Notes under the pieces: model-generated | What the model saw: only the letters and a program-made list of their open reading frames with translations | Databases searched by the model: none | What the model was told of the DNA's origin: nothing | Position numbers and translations under genes: made by a program | Shown: positions 35,212-44,324 of the stretch, piece after piece | Numbering within the stretch: position 1 is the stretch's first letter | How the letters are laid out: the number at the start of each line of letters is the position of its first letter | DNA from: Candidatus Gastranaerophilales bacterium | GTDB lineage: Bacteria; Cyanobacteriota; Vampirovibrionia; Gastranaerophilales; Gastranaerophilaceae | DNA length: 50,514 nt | Direction: 5' to 3' | Assembly (NCBI GenBank): GCA_944325095.1 | Contig: CALUYV010000003.1 | Location: 1 to 50,514 of the forward strand

Positions 35212-36125
35212 TGGATAAAAGAATATTGATGACAGGCGGAAGCGGATTTATCGGACAATCTTTGATTGAAAAACTCATTTCTGCGGGATATGAAGTTCAT
35301 TCAATTGTCCATTCTTCTCTTTTGCCGGAGCAAAAAGGACTTGTTCAGTATAAACTGGATTTATTCAATCCTGAAATGATGAATAATTTTCTCAAGACAA
35401 AAAGATTTAAAAATTTGATTCATCTGGCATGGTATGTCGGCAGCGGCTGTCATATTGATAATGCGAATCTGGATTGGTCTATTGCAACTTTAAACCTTGT
35501 GAAATCTTTTATTGCAAACGGCGGTGAAAAGTTTGCCGGTGCCGGTTCGGTTTCAGAGTATGACTATAAATACGGGTATTTTCTTGAAGATGTCACCCCG
35601 TCTGATACAAAAACAATGTACGGAGTTTGTAAAAATTCCGTTTACAGAGTTTTGAATGTTTATTGCAGGCAGAATAATTGCGTTTTTAAATGGCTCAGGA
35701 TTTTTAATCTTTACGGTAAAAACGAAAAGGACAGAAGATTGATGCCGTGTGTCATTAATTCGTGTCTGAAGGGTGAAGATATTAAAGTCAGCAATTGTTT
35801 AAAATTTCAGGATTATTTGTATTTGGATGATACTGTTGACGGAATTATAAAAATCTGGGAAAGCGATATTCAGGGAGCTGTAAATATATGTTCCGGAAAA
35901 CCTGTCCAGTTAAGAGAAATTGTAAATAAAATTGTTGAGTTTACAGGATTTAAAGGGAATGTTTTGTGGGGAGCAATACCTTCTGCTTTTGAAGAAAATT
36001 TAACTGTCGGCAACTGCGATAAGTTAAAATCTTTAGACTGGGAGCCGAAGTATTCACTTGATGAAGGTTTGAAACAAACTATAGATTGGTGGCGTGATAA
36101 ACAAAAGGAGAGTATAAATGTCTGA
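35211..36125 (+). CDS. NAD(P)-dependent sugar-nucleotide reductase/epimerase (extended SDR)
   Basis: 304 aa from the ATG at 35211, whose A is shared with the rfbF stop (TAATG); a longer frame from 35151 is only overlap. The nucleotide loop is MTGGSGFIGQSLIEKL, and the catalytic Tyr-Lys pair is in MYGVCKNSVYRV. RIFNLYGKNEKDRRLMP and QDYLYLDDTVDGI follow the extended SDR pattern. Between rfbF and rfbG the best guess is a CDP-4-keto-6-deoxyhexose reductase or CDP-abequose/paratose synthase type (RfbJ/RfbS-like), but the product sugar cannot be set without knowing whether RfbH is elsewhere. It overlaps rfbG by 8 bp. Confidence 0.85.
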   Translation: MDKRILMTGGSGFIGQSLIEKLISAGYEVHSIVHSSLLPEQKGLVQYKLDLFNPEMMNNFLKTKRFKNLIHLAWYVGSGCHIDNANLDWSIATLNLVKSFIANGGEKFAGAGSVSEYDYKYGYFLEDVTPSDTKTMYGVCKNSVYRVLNVYCRQNNCVFKWLRIFNLYGKNEKDRRLMPCVINSCLKGEDIKVSNCLKFQDYLYLDDTVDGIIKIWESDIQGAVNICSGKPVQLREIVNKIVEFTGFKGNVLWGAIPSAFEENLTVGNCDKLKSLDWEPKYSLDEGLKQTIDWWRDKQKESINV

Positions 36126-37284
36126 ATTTAATAATGTTTATAAAGGTAAAACAGTTCTGGTTACAGGACATACCGGCTTTAAGGGCAGCTGGCTTTCTAT
36201 CTGGCTTACTATGCTCGGGGCTAAAGTTGTAGGTTATGCACTTGAGCCTAATTCGCCGAAAGACAATTACAACGCATCATGTTTGAAAAATCATCTGTAT
36301 GCGGATGTAACAGGCGATATCAGGGACAGCCGGAATCTTGAAACAGTTATTGCAAAATATAAACCGGAAATAATTTTCCATCTGGCTGCTCAAGCACTTG
36401 TCCGCACCGGTTATAAGAATCCTAAATTTACTTATGAAACAAATGTTTTGGGTTCTTTAAACATTCTCGAAGCCGCCAGAAAGTTTGATTTTATAAGAAC
36501 TGTTGTTATGATAACATCTGATAAATGTTATGAAAATATTGAGCAAATCTGGGCATACAAAGAAACGGACAGAATGGGCGGTTATGATCCGTATTCATCA
36601 TCAAAAGGATGTGCAGAACTTTTAATATCTTCATATCGTAATTCGTATTTCAATCCTAAAAAGTATTCCGAACACAAAGTTGCTCTTGCCTCTGCACGGG
36701 CGGGTAATGTCATAGGCGGCGGCGACTGGTCGGAAAACAGGTTAATTCCTGATTGTATTAGATTTATTGAAGAAGGTAAGGCTATAGAGATAAGAAATCC
36801 TGATGCAACACGACCGTGGGAGCATGTATTAGAACCCCTGAGCGGGTATTTGCGGCTTGGACAAAAACTTATTGAAGAGCCTCAAAATTATTCCGAACCT
36901 TTTAATTTCGGTTCTCCGCTTGAATGTAACAAAACCGTCCGTGAGGTTGTCGAATATTTGGTTCAATATTACGGAAAAGGTGAAATTCTGGATGTCTCTG
37001 GGACTGAAACCCTGCATGAAAATACATTATTAAATGTTGATGTTACAAAGGCTTATAAAAAACTCCGGTGGAAAGCAATGCTCAGTCTGCCTGAAGCTAT
37101 AGAATTTACTGTTGACTGGTATAAAGAAGCACTCAAAAATCAAGATATGTTTGAATTTTGTAAGAAACAAATTCAGGCGCATATAAATAAAGGCTATCTG
37201 TGGGAGAGAGATTGTACACATAATATAAGGAGAAATAATGGAAAACAAATCACCGCGGGTGTCGGTTGTAATGTCGGTGTATAA
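36118..37284 (+). CDS. rfbG: CDP-glucose 4,6-dehydratase
   Basis: 388 aa. It converts CDP-glucose to CDP-4-keto-6-deoxyglucose. The NAD loop GHTGFKGSWLSIWL, FHLAAQALVRTGYKNP, the catalytic YDPYSSSKGCAELL (YxxxK), ARAGNVIGGGDWSENRLIPD and TRPWEHVLEPLSGYL are diagnostic for RfbG. AAGGAG precedes the ATG. The family usually ends near residue 355-360 (…FTVDWYKE..); here the frame runs on for about 30 residues and overlaps the next gene by 47 bp. The extra tail (…NNGKQITAGVGCNVGV) reads the downstream gene's start in another frame, so it is probably a lost or displaced stop. Confidence 0.95.
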   Translation: MSEFNNVYKGKTVLVTGHTGFKGSWLSIWLTMLGAKVVGYALEPNSPKDNYNASCLKNHLYADVTGDIRDSRNLETVIAKYKPEIIFHLAAQALVRTGYKNPKFTYETNVLGSLNILEAARKFDFIRTVVMITSDKCYENIEQIWAYKETDRMGGYDPYSSSKGCAELLISSYRNSYFNPKKYSEHKVALASARAGNVIGGGDWSENRLIPDCIRFIEEGKAIEIRNPDATRPWEHVLEPLSGYLRLGQKLIEEPQNYSEPFNFGSPLECNKTVREVVEYLVQYYGKGEILDVSGTETLHENTLLNVDVTKAYKKLRWKAMLSLPEAIEFTVDWYKEALKNQDMFEFCKKQIQAHINKGYLWERDCTHNIRRNNGKQITAGVGCNVGV

Positions 37285-39931
37285 CAGAGCAGAATATGCA
37301 AAAGAAGCGATTGAATCTGTTTTAAATCAAACATTTACGGATTTTGAATTTATAATTTTTGATAACGGTTCAACTGACAGTTCTAGTGAGGTTATCAAAA
37401 GTTTTGCGCAAGCCGATAATCGTATTATTTTTATAAAAAATAAAAAGAACATCAATTATACCGAAAATCTTGTCAGAGGTTTTGATATGGCAAGAGGTGA
37501 GTATATAGCAAGAATGGATGATGATGATATTTCGCAGCCTGAAAGGTTTGAACAGCAGGTTAAATATCTTGATTCTAATCCGCAGGTTGCAGTATTAGGG
37601 TCTTTTATAAAAGTTTTTGGCGATTCCGGAATGAAATCCTGGATTGATATTTCGGATTCCGATGAACTTGAAGTTGCATTGAATTTCTTTAATCCTATTT
37701 GCCATCCGGCTGTGATGATAAGGAAATCTTTTTTAACGGCAAATAATCTTAAATATAATTTGAAAGAGTTGTATGCCGAGGATTACTGTTTGTGGAAAGA
37801 TGTTGTTTTGCACGGCGGTAAAATTGCAAATTTACCTGAGCCTCTTTTAAATTACAGATATCATGCAAAAAGTTCAACAAAAACATCAAGAATATCAAAA
37901 ATCCAGAATGCTTCGGCGGAAAGAACCCGGCATATTCTTTTAAAAAGATTTTATAATTCGGATAAGCAGGTAGCAAAACTCAGGAAGTCTGTATTCAAAT
38001 ACCCTTTCGGATACAATAATAAAAAGAGAATAAGCAATATTCTGGAAACAATGAAACAATATCCGCACCTTGTTTCATCAACCGGAATTGAAAAATTTAA
38101 AAACCGTTATCTCGGGACAAATGTTGTTATGGATATTATGTTTTCCGCAAGTAATGAATTTGTGCCGCATCTTGCAACTGCAATTACTTCAATCCTGATA
38201 AATTCTCTTCCGTTTGAGAGTTTTCGTTTTTATATTTTGGATGGCGGTATTTCTCAAGAAAATAAACTTAAAATCAATTTATGCAAGCAAATTAAGAATT
38301 TTGAAATTGAATATATAGCAATTGATAATGCAGTTTTTGCAAATTGTCCGAAAACTCCTGATTGCGGTCATATTTCAAAACAGACATATTACAGATATTT
38401 GATTCCTAAATTCAAACCGGAACTTGATAAATGTCTTTATTTTGATTGCGATATTGTTGTGGAAGACAGTCTGCAATCTCTTTGGAATACTGATATGGGT
38501 GATAATTATGCTGCTGCGGTTGAAGAATTATACGACGGTTCATCTGATGATGCTGTGAAACTGGGGCTTAATGCCACATTCAATGCCGGAGTTTTATTGA
38601 TTAATATAAAGAAATGGGCAGAGGATGATATTTCTGATAAATTGTTCGAAAACACAGCAATTTTGCAGAAAAAAGGTTTGCTAAAATGGATGGATCAGGA
38701 TGTTTTGAATTTTACATTCCGGAATAAAGTAAAATTTGTCAATCCGGAATTTAATCTTCAATGGAATACAACTGCTGCTGAAAATTGTACAAAATATACA
38801 GAGCAGGAAAGGTTGTTTGCTTATTCTCATCCGGTAATTATTCATTTTAATTCTTTTTCAAAACCGTGGAACAAAACATGCGAACATCCGTTGTGGAAAA
38901 GATATTATTATTACAGAAAATATTCACCATTTCACGGAATTTATAAAAAATATATTTTAAGGAAATTATCAAAAGAATTTCTCAATATATTCTATCGTAA
39001 AAAATATAGAGGAAATACAGTAAAAACAAAGATATTCGGGGTAACAGTCTTTAAAACGATTAGAAAAGATTTTTACAGTACAAATAAAATTTTTGGTATG
39101 ACTGTATCCAGAAAATTTTTGGCGCATGAATTTTGGAATTTGTCAGCCGATAAATTTAATCGGCTGGAGAAAAGATTAAAATCTCTGGAAAATAAAATTG
39201 CAATTCCTGATAAACGGATTGAACGATATGAGATATTAAAAAACAGGTATAATCTTTTGGAACGTGTCGGAACATCAGATACTTCAGTGTTTTATCAAAT
39301 ATTTGTTGATGAAAATTACAAATATGATATCAATTTTGAGCCTGAAATTATATTGGATCTCGGTGCAAATACCGGATATTCTGCTGTTTATTTTGCAGAA
39401 AAATATCCGAAGGCAAAAATATACTGTCTTGAACCCGACATAGAAAATTATAATATCCTTGTTGAAAATACTAAAAAATATCCGAATATAAACTGTTTAT
39501 GCGGAGCATTATTCAACAAAAACTGTATTTTGCATGTTGTTGATAAAGGCCGCGGTTTCTGGGGCTTTTCGGTTTGCGAGGAAGAAGATTACAATGCAGA
39601 ATCGACTTCCGGCTATACTTTTGAAACTCTGCTTGATATCTGGGGATTGAATAATAAAATTCTTGATATTGTAAAAATGGATATAGAAGGTTCGGAAAAA
39701 GAAGTGTTTTCTTCTTGCTGCTGCTGGCTTCAAAATACACGGTTATTGTTTATTGAAGTGCATGACAGATTTAGAGCCGGCTGTTCAAAATCCGTTTTAA
39801 GTAAAATCCTTGAATATGATTTTAATATGGATGTAAAAGGGGATAATATTATTTTTGAAAATAATTGTGTAAGTAAAACACTAGCCGGTGAAGAAATAAC
39901 AGAAGAAAAATTAATGCCAATCAACAGGTAA
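37238..39931 (+). CDS. Three-domain fusion: GT2 glycosyltransferase, GT8 glycosyltransferase, FkbM methyltransferase
   Basis: 897 aa, with AAGGAG before the ATG. Residues ~7-215 are a GT2 domain (VSVVMSVYNRAEYAKEAIESVLNQT, DNGSTDSS, the DxD MDDDD at 93-97). Residues ~296-560 are a GT8 domain (IMFSASNEFVPHLATAI, YFDCDIVV with DxD at 403-405, NAGVLLINIKKW, WMDQDVLNF, HFNSFSKPW). A linker (~590-690) holds two KIFG(V/M)TV motifs and a coiled coil. Residues ~704-870 are an FkbM-type SAM methyltransferase (ILDLGANTGYSA, YCLEPDIENY, VKMDIEGSE). It probably adds two sugars and an O-methyl cap to the glycan made with the CDP-sugar. Last gene of the operon, followed by a strong terminator. Confidence 0.93.
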   Translation: MENKSPRVSVVMSVYNRAEYAKEAIESVLNQTFTDFEFIIFDNGSTDSSSEVIKSFAQADNRIIFIKNKKNINYTENLVRGFDMARGEYIARMDDDDISQPERFEQQVKYLDSNPQVAVLGSFIKVFGDSGMKSWIDISDSDELEVALNFFNPICHPAVMIRKSFLTANNLKYNLKELYAEDYCLWKDVVLHGGKIANLPEPLLNYRYHAKSSTKTSRISKIQNASAERTRHILLKRFYNSDKQVAKLRKSVFKYPFGYNNKKRISNILETMKQYPHLVSSTGIEKFKNRYLGTNVVMDIMFSASNEFVPHLATAITSILINSLPFESFRFYILDGGISQENKLKINLCKQIKNFEIEYIAIDNAVFANCPKTPDCGHISKQTYYRYLIPKFKPELDKCLYFDCDIVVEDSLQSLWNTDMGDNYAAAVEELYDGSSDDAVKLGLNATFNAGVLLINIKKWAEDDISDKLFENTAILQKKGLLKWMDQDVLNFTFRNKVKFVNPEFNLQWNTTAAENCTKYTEQERLFAYSHPVIIHFNSFSKPWNKTCEHPLWKRYYYYRKYSPFHGIYKKYILRKLSKEFLNIFYRKKYRGNTVKTKIFGVTVFKTIRKDFYSTNKIFGMTVSRKFLAHEFWNLSADKFNRLEKRLKSLENKIAIPDKRIERYEILKNRYNLLERVGTSDTSVFYQIFVDENYKYDINFEPEIILDLGANTGYSAVYFAEKYPKAKIYCLEPDIENYNILVENTKKYPNINCLCGALFNKNCILHVVDKGRGFWGFSVCEEEDYNAESTSGYTFETLLDIWGLNNKILDIVKMDIEGSEKEVFSSCCCWLQNTRLLFIEVHDRFRAGCSKSVLSKILEYDFNMDVKGDNIIFENNCVSKTLAGEEITEEKLMPINR

Positions 39932-39952
39932 AAGTTTTCTGTAGGCCCTGAT

Positions 39953-39986
39953 AAAAAAGCACTATCTTTACAGATAGTGCTTTTTT
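39953..39986. terminator. Terminator between the glycan operon and ftsH
   Basis: A perfect stem (AAAAAAGCACTATCT / AGATAGTGCTTTTTT), loop TTAC, with T-runs on both strands; it can stop both convergent transcripts. Confidence 0.93.
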
Positions 39987-40007
39987 ATATTTTTGTTTTA
40001 ATCAAAT

Positions 40008-41915
40008 TTATGATAATCTTTCCTGTTTTACGGATTCCATAATCTGTTCAAATTCTTTATCATCAATGGTTTCTTTTTCCAGAAGTTCTTTTGATATTTT
40101 TTCAAGCATATCTCTGTTTTCGGTTAACAGTCGTTTAGCCAGTTCATATCTTTCATCAACGATAGATTTTATTTCCTGATCGATTTCATAGGCAACCTGT
40201 TCTGAGTAATCTCTTTGATGTCCGAAATCTCTGCCCATGAATACATTTTCCTGATTTTTCCCGTAAGCCATAGTTCCGAGTCTTTCTGACATACCCCAGG
40301 CTGTAACCATTTTTCTTGCGATATCTGTTACATTTATGAGGTCTTGAGAAGCACCTGTACTTACATTATCTTTTCCGTAAACAATTTCTTCCGCAGCCCT
40401 TCCGCCGAGAGATACCGTAATTTTCGCAAGTAATTTTGCTTTACTTACATGTACAGTTTCATCTTTCGGTCTTGTCCAGGTTACTCCGAGTGCCATTCCG
40501 CGCGGAATAATTGAAACTTTATGTAATTCGTTTGCGTCAGGAAGCAGTTTGTCAATCAATGCGTGTCCGACTTCATGGTATGAAGTTAATTCTTTATCCG
40601 CATCTGTCAGAACTTTGCTTCGTTTTTCAATGCCTGCAATTACACGGTCGATTGATTTGTCGATATCATCCATTGTAATCAGTGATTCTCCGTTTCTTGC
40701 GGCAAGAAGTGCAGATTCATTTAAAAGGTTCTGAAGATCTGCGCCGGTAAATCCCGGAGTTCTTTTTGCAAGAACTTTTAAATCCACATCTTTATCGAGT
40801 TTTTTATTTTTTGCATGAACTTCAAGTATTTGCTCTCTGCCTTTAACATCCGGTGCGTTGATATATATTTGTCTGTCAAATCTGCCGGGTCTTAAAAGTG
40901 CGTTATCCAAAATGTCAGGCCTGTTTGTTGCAGCAATTACGATTATATTTGTATTAACATCAAAACCATCCATTTCAACAAGAAGCTGGTTAAGTGTTTG
41001 TTCTCTTTCATCGTGTCCGCCGCCTAAACCTGCACCTCTCTGACGGCCTACGGCATCAATTTCATCAATAAAAATTATACAAGGCTGGTGTTTTTTTGCC
41101 TGTTCAAACAAATCTCTCACACGGCTTGCTCCGACACCGACAAACATTTCAACAAAGTCGGAGCCTGAAATTGAGAAGAACGGAACATTCGCTTCTCCGG
41201 CAACGGCTTTTGCCATCAATGTTTTACCGGTTCCCGGAGGCCCGACCAGCAAAACTCCTTTCGGAATTTTAGCTCCGAGTTTCATATATTTTTCACCGTT
41301 TTTAAGAAAGTCAACTATTTCTTCAAGTTCTTTTTTCTCTTCATCAATACCGGCAACATCATTAAATGTTGTTTTTACCTTGCTGTCAAGGAGCATCTTT
41401 GCTTTGCTTTTGCCAAATGACATTGCCTGAGAACCGCCTGCTTGAATTGCTTTTATCATCATTGCAAGGGTGATAATACCGAATGTTATTATTAAAAATG
41501 TTCCGATACTGCCTGCCATTTGATTTGTTTCAGCCGCTTTTTTTACGGTGATATCCGCTCCGGATGCGTTTAATTTAACCATAAGTTCGCTGTCATCATC
41601 CGGTATTTGCACTCTGTACTGTTTTATCGGAAAACGCGAAGTGCTGCTGTCTATCGGAAGCAGAGGGGATACTGTGTCTTTTTGAGTTTTATCGGCTGTT
41701 GCGATATCGTCCGGTTGATATTTAGGTATCGCAATAATTTTATCTTCGTATTTTTCTATTTTGGCAAATTCTTTATTTTCCAGTTTTTGGAGAAAATTAG
41801 TATAGGATATTTCCGAGGTATCAGTTGTCGGACCGCTCATAAAAATTGTTGATAAAAACACCATAACAACAATTGCTAATATAACGTACATACCCATTGA
41901 TTGACTTTTTTTCAT
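40008..41915 (-). CDS. ftsH: ATP-dependent zinc metalloprotease FtsH
   Basis: 635 aa. A membrane-anchored hexameric AAA+ protease that degrades misfolded membrane proteins and some regulators. The N-terminal helix ([20 protein letters not shown]), a periplasmic domain and the second helix ([21 protein letters not shown] near 138-158) precede the ATPase: [33 protein letters not shown], and the second region of homology [19 protein letters not shown]. The zinc site is HEVGH in [14 protein letters not shown], with the third ligand in [15 protein letters not shown] lies before the ATG. A promoter is at 41969-41997. Confidence 0.97.
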   Translation of the reverse strand: MKKSQSMGMYVILAIVVMVFLSTIFMSGPTTDTSEISYTNFLQKLENKEFAKIEKYEDKIIAIPKYQPDDIATADKTQKDTVSPLLPIDSSTSRFPIKQYRVQIPDDDSELMVKLNASGADITVKKAAETNQMAGSIGTFLIITFGIITLAMMIKAIQAGGSQAMSFGKSKAKMLLDSKVKTTFNDVAGIDEEKKELEEIVDFLKNGEKYMKLGAKIPKGVLLVGPPGTGKTLMAKAVAGEANVPFFSISGSDFVEMFVGVGASRVRDLFEQAKKHQPCIIFIDEIDAVGRQRGAGLGGGHDEREQTLNQLLVEMDGFDVNTNIIVIAATNRPDILDNALLRPGRFDRQIYINAPDVKGREQILEVHAKNKKLDKDVDLKVLAKRTPGFTGADLQNLLNESALLAARNGESLITMDDIDKSIDRVIAGIEKRSKVLTDADKELTSYHEVGHALIDKLLPDANELHKVSIIPRGMALGVTWTRPKDETVHVSKAKLLAKITVSLGGRAAEEIVYGKDNVSTGASQDLINVTDIARKMVTAWGMSERLGTMAYGKNQENVFMGRDFGHQRDYSEQVAYEIDQEIKSIVDERYELAKRLLTENRDMLEKISKELLEKETIDDKEFEQIMESVKQERLS

Positions 41916-41968
41916 ATATAATAACCTTTCAGAATAAAAATAATATATTTGCTCTCGCTCGTATAAAA

Positions 41969-41997
41969 ATTATAACTTAAACACTTTAAAAAGTGAA
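41969..41997 (-). promoter_or_regulatory. Promoter of ftsH
   Basis: On the minus strand TTCACT (41997-41992), a 17-bp spacer and a perfect TATAAT (41974-41969). The predicted leader is about 47 nt and contains the SD AAAGG. Confidence 0.6.
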
Positions 41998-42025
41998 CAT
42001 TTTTTATATTTTACAGCCCTGTATT

Positions 42026-43333
42026 TTATTTGAATATAATAACAGCAAGAATAGCCGCAATAATAATCGGTATATTGTAGAATACAAAGGTTGGTACACA
42101 TGTATCCCAGATATGATTATGCTGGTTATCAGCATTTAATCCTGCAGTAGGCCCCAGAGTGGTGTCTGAAGCAGGAGAGCCTGCATCCCCGAGTGCCGCA
42201 GCGGCAGCAAGTGTGATTATCATTGACGGTATGCTGAATCCTAATTTTACGAATATCGGAATATACAAAACCGCAAGTATCGGGATTGTGCCGAAGGAGG
42301 TTCCAATGCCCATTGTTATAAATAATCCGACAAAAAGCATCAGGCATACCGCTATAATTTTGCTTGTCATAAACGGTGTAACCATTGTGATAAGCGCATC
42401 AACTCCGCCTGTTTCTTTCATTACATTTGCAAATCCTGCGGCAACAAGCATTACAAATGCAACATATCCCATCAATCCGACACCTTCATTCATCAGTTTA
42501 TCCATTTTATCATGGTCAATTGCTCTGAACCCGAAAATTACGGTCAATCCGACAAGAGCACCGAGCGGCAGGGAATTTGTCCACAATTGTATAACAAGTG
42601 TTAAAATGGCTGCAGCAATTGTTATATAGTGGCTTTTTGTTAGTTTCAAATCTTCTTTTTTATCTGTTTGTTTTACTTCTATATCTTTATAAATTCTCGG
42701 TTTTCTGTAAGCAATAAATATCGCAGCAAGATAACCGATGAGCATTCCGAGTCCGATAATCCAGGTGTATTTCCATATATCGCTTTTTAGTATATGCACT
42801 CCGTTAGATACAAAGTTTTCTGCAATCAACCCCTGAAATATCAGTCCGAAACCTGCAGGAATTACTATATAAGGTGCTTTCAAGCCGAAAGCAAGAGCGC
42901 ATGCTACGGCTCTTCTATCAATTTTTAAATGATTCATTACCGCTAATAAAGGCGGTATGAGTATCGGAATAAAGGCAATATGCACTGGAATTAAATTCTG
43001 GGAAAGAATTGCAATCCCTGTTAATATAAAAATTAATAGATATTTTTTTGATTTAATTGTCAGTGCAATTTTTTTTGACAGCAATTGAGCAAGTCCGGTG
43101 TGTGTCATTGAAGCTGCGAAAGCCCCGAGCAGAATGTAACTGAGTGCAGTTTCGGAATTTCCTCCCATTCCGTTTATAAATACATTCATTACTTTTTCTA
43201 TATCCATGTGGCCGGAAAGACCTCCGATGACAGAGGATACAATAAGAGCAAGCAGTACATTAACTCTGCATAAGCATAATACACACAGAAGCGTAACCGA
43301 AATTATTATAGGGTTTGTTATAAATGTTATCAT
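42026..43333 (-). CDS. NhaC/YuiF-type sodium-proton antiporter family transporter
   Basis: 435 aa with about 11-12 hydrophobic segments. The opening (NPIIISVTLLCVLCLCRVNVLLALIVSSVIGGLSG) and later LIPVHIAFIPILIPPLL, GLKAPYIVIPAGFGLIFQGL and the C-terminal AAAAALGDAGSPASDTTLGPTAGLN match the Na+/H+ antiporter superfamily branch that includes YuiF (suggested amino-acid transporter), rather than classical NhaA. Substrate could be Na+, or histidine or another amino acid. GGAAC upstream is a weak SD. It lies 17 bp downstream of the membrane-anchored unknown and is probably co-transcribed with it. Confidence 0.87.
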   Translation of the reverse strand: MITFITNPIIISVTLLCVLCLCRVNVLLALIVSSVIGGLSGHMDIEKVMNVFINGMGGNSETALSYILLGAFAASMTHTGLAQLLSKKIALTIKSKKYLLIFILTGIAILSQNLIPVHIAFIPILIPPLLAVMNHLKIDRRAVACALAFGLKAPYIVIPAGFGLIFQGLIAENFVSNGVHILKSDIWKYTWIIGLGMLIGYLAAIFIAYRKPRIYKDIEVKQTDKKEDLKLTKSHYITIAAAILTLVIQLWTNSLPLGALVGLTVIFGFRAIDHDKMDKLMNEGVGLMGYVAFVMLVAAGFANVMKETGGVDALITMVTPFMTSKIIAVCLMLFVGLFITMGIGTSFGTIPILAVLYIPIFVKLGFSIPSMIITLAAAAALGDAGSPASDTTLGPTAGLNADNQHNHIWDTCVPTFVFYNIPIIIAAILAVIIFK

Positions 43334-43350
43334 TTTTCTGTTCCGAAATT

Positions 43351-44058
43351 TTATTTGATATGAATGTTATAGCATGGAAATGCTTTGCTGCATCCTTCTA
43401 TTCTTTGCAGTGTTATTTCAACAGGAGCAAAAACTTTGAATTGATTTGAAAAATCTTCAATCTGCATTTTTTTGCTGTCGTTCGGAATTATATAATACTT
43501 ATAAAAGGTGTCGTCTGTATCATTTATAATAATGTATTTATTATTTTTTGAGAATTTTAAGTTCATATCGCCTTTTTTAAGATCGGAAACTTTTATTACC
43601 GTATTGTCTTTAAATAATTTTTTGATTTCGTCAATTGTTAATTTTCCGGTAACAAAATTTATTCCGTTAAATGAAACTTTATAAATTTCAAAAACTTTAG
43701 GGAAGTACGAATATAAATTTTTATCCTGCAAAAATTCCTGACTGCCTTCACCCAGCCAGAAATCATCTTTTTTTACCTGCATATTGCCGGTTGAAAGATG
43801 ATATACGGTATAACCGCCGTTGCCTTCCGGATAACCGAGCTGGAGTATAATATCATCTTTTGATTCGAGATCATCAACATGGCGTATGTATTCATGCCAT
43901 TCTCGTTTATTCATATTGTATGTCCATAAATACTGACCGATTCTTGGCATATTTGATTTATCCGAAATTTCTTCGTCTTTGCTTCCTAAAAGCAAACTCA
44001 AGAAAAATACTACCATTATCAGTATAGCAATAATTGCAAAGATGTATCGTTTTTTCAT
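43351..44058 (-). CDS. Membrane-anchored unknown protein, 235 aa
   Basis: An N-terminal hydrophobic helix (YIFAIIAILIMVVFFLSLLLG, residues ~5-25) follows two lysines, so the protein is a signal-anchored or secreted protein without a lipobox. The remaining ~200 residues are soluble, with many aromatics (LWTYNMNKREWHEYI) and a Cys pair near the C-terminus (EGCSKAFPCYNIHIK) that may form a disulfide. I do not recognise the domain. GAGG lies about 10 nt before the ATG. The gene is followed closely by the YuiF-like transporter. A 16-bp palindrome lies 23 bp upstream of its start and may be its operator. Confidence 0.8.
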   Translation of the reverse strand: MKKRYIFAIIAILIMVVFFLSLLLGSKDEEISDKSNMPRIGQYLWTYNMNKREWHEYIRHVDDLESKDDIILQLGYPEGNGGYTVYHLSTGNMQVKKDDFWLGEGSQEFLQDKNLYSYFPKVFEIYKVSFNGINFVTGKLTIDEIKKLFKDNTVIKVSDLKKGDMNLKFSKNNKYIIINDTDDTFYKYYIIPNDSKKMQIEDFSNQFKVFAPVEITLQRIEGCSKAFPCYNIHIK

Positions 44059-44080
44059 TTATTCAGCCTCATTTAATTGC

Positions 44081-44096
44081 ATTGTATATATACAAT
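44081..44096. promoter_or_regulatory. Perfect 16-bp palindrome
   Basis: ATTGTATATATACAAT lies 23 bp upstream of the membrane-anchored unknown and 229 bp upstream of dnaA. It is a candidate operator for a dimeric regulator; AT-richness means chance is possible. Confidence 0.4.
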
Positions 44097-44238
44097 ACCA
44101 CAACCGGTTAGTGTTTGTAAATTTCCGGGAGGTGTTTTTTTTATAAAAATCTTAGCCATTCAGATAATAGTTTTTTATTGTTGATGAGGTTTAATATAAA
44201 TAATCTTTTTCATACTTCCAGCTATTCTTAATTCCAAC

Positions 44239-44263
44239 GAGTCTCATTTGAGACTCTTTTTTT
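44239..44263 (+). terminator. Orphan terminator upstream of dnaA
   Basis: GAGTCT and AGACTC (extendable to 8 bp) flank a small loop and are followed by seven T on the plus strand. No plus-strand gene lies between 39931 and here, so it may end a small RNA or insulate dnaA. Confidence 0.8.
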
Positions 44264-44312
44264 ATTAGTTTATATTTGTTTATATATAATTTATTTCATA
44301 AATTTTTTAAGA

Positions 44313-44318
44313 TATTAT
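44313..44318 (+). promoter_or_regulatory. -10 box placed for a leaderless dnaA transcript
   Basis: TATTAT is followed by exactly 6 nt (ATTTAC) and the dnaA ATG at 44325. No SD is present and the -35 region is weak. Confidence 0.45.
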
Positions 44319-44324
44319 ATTTAC

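Noticed and set aside
44059-44324. Replication origin next to dnaA
   Set aside because: No cluster of TTATCCACA-like boxes or clear unwinding element was found; only a palindrome and a terminator are visible.
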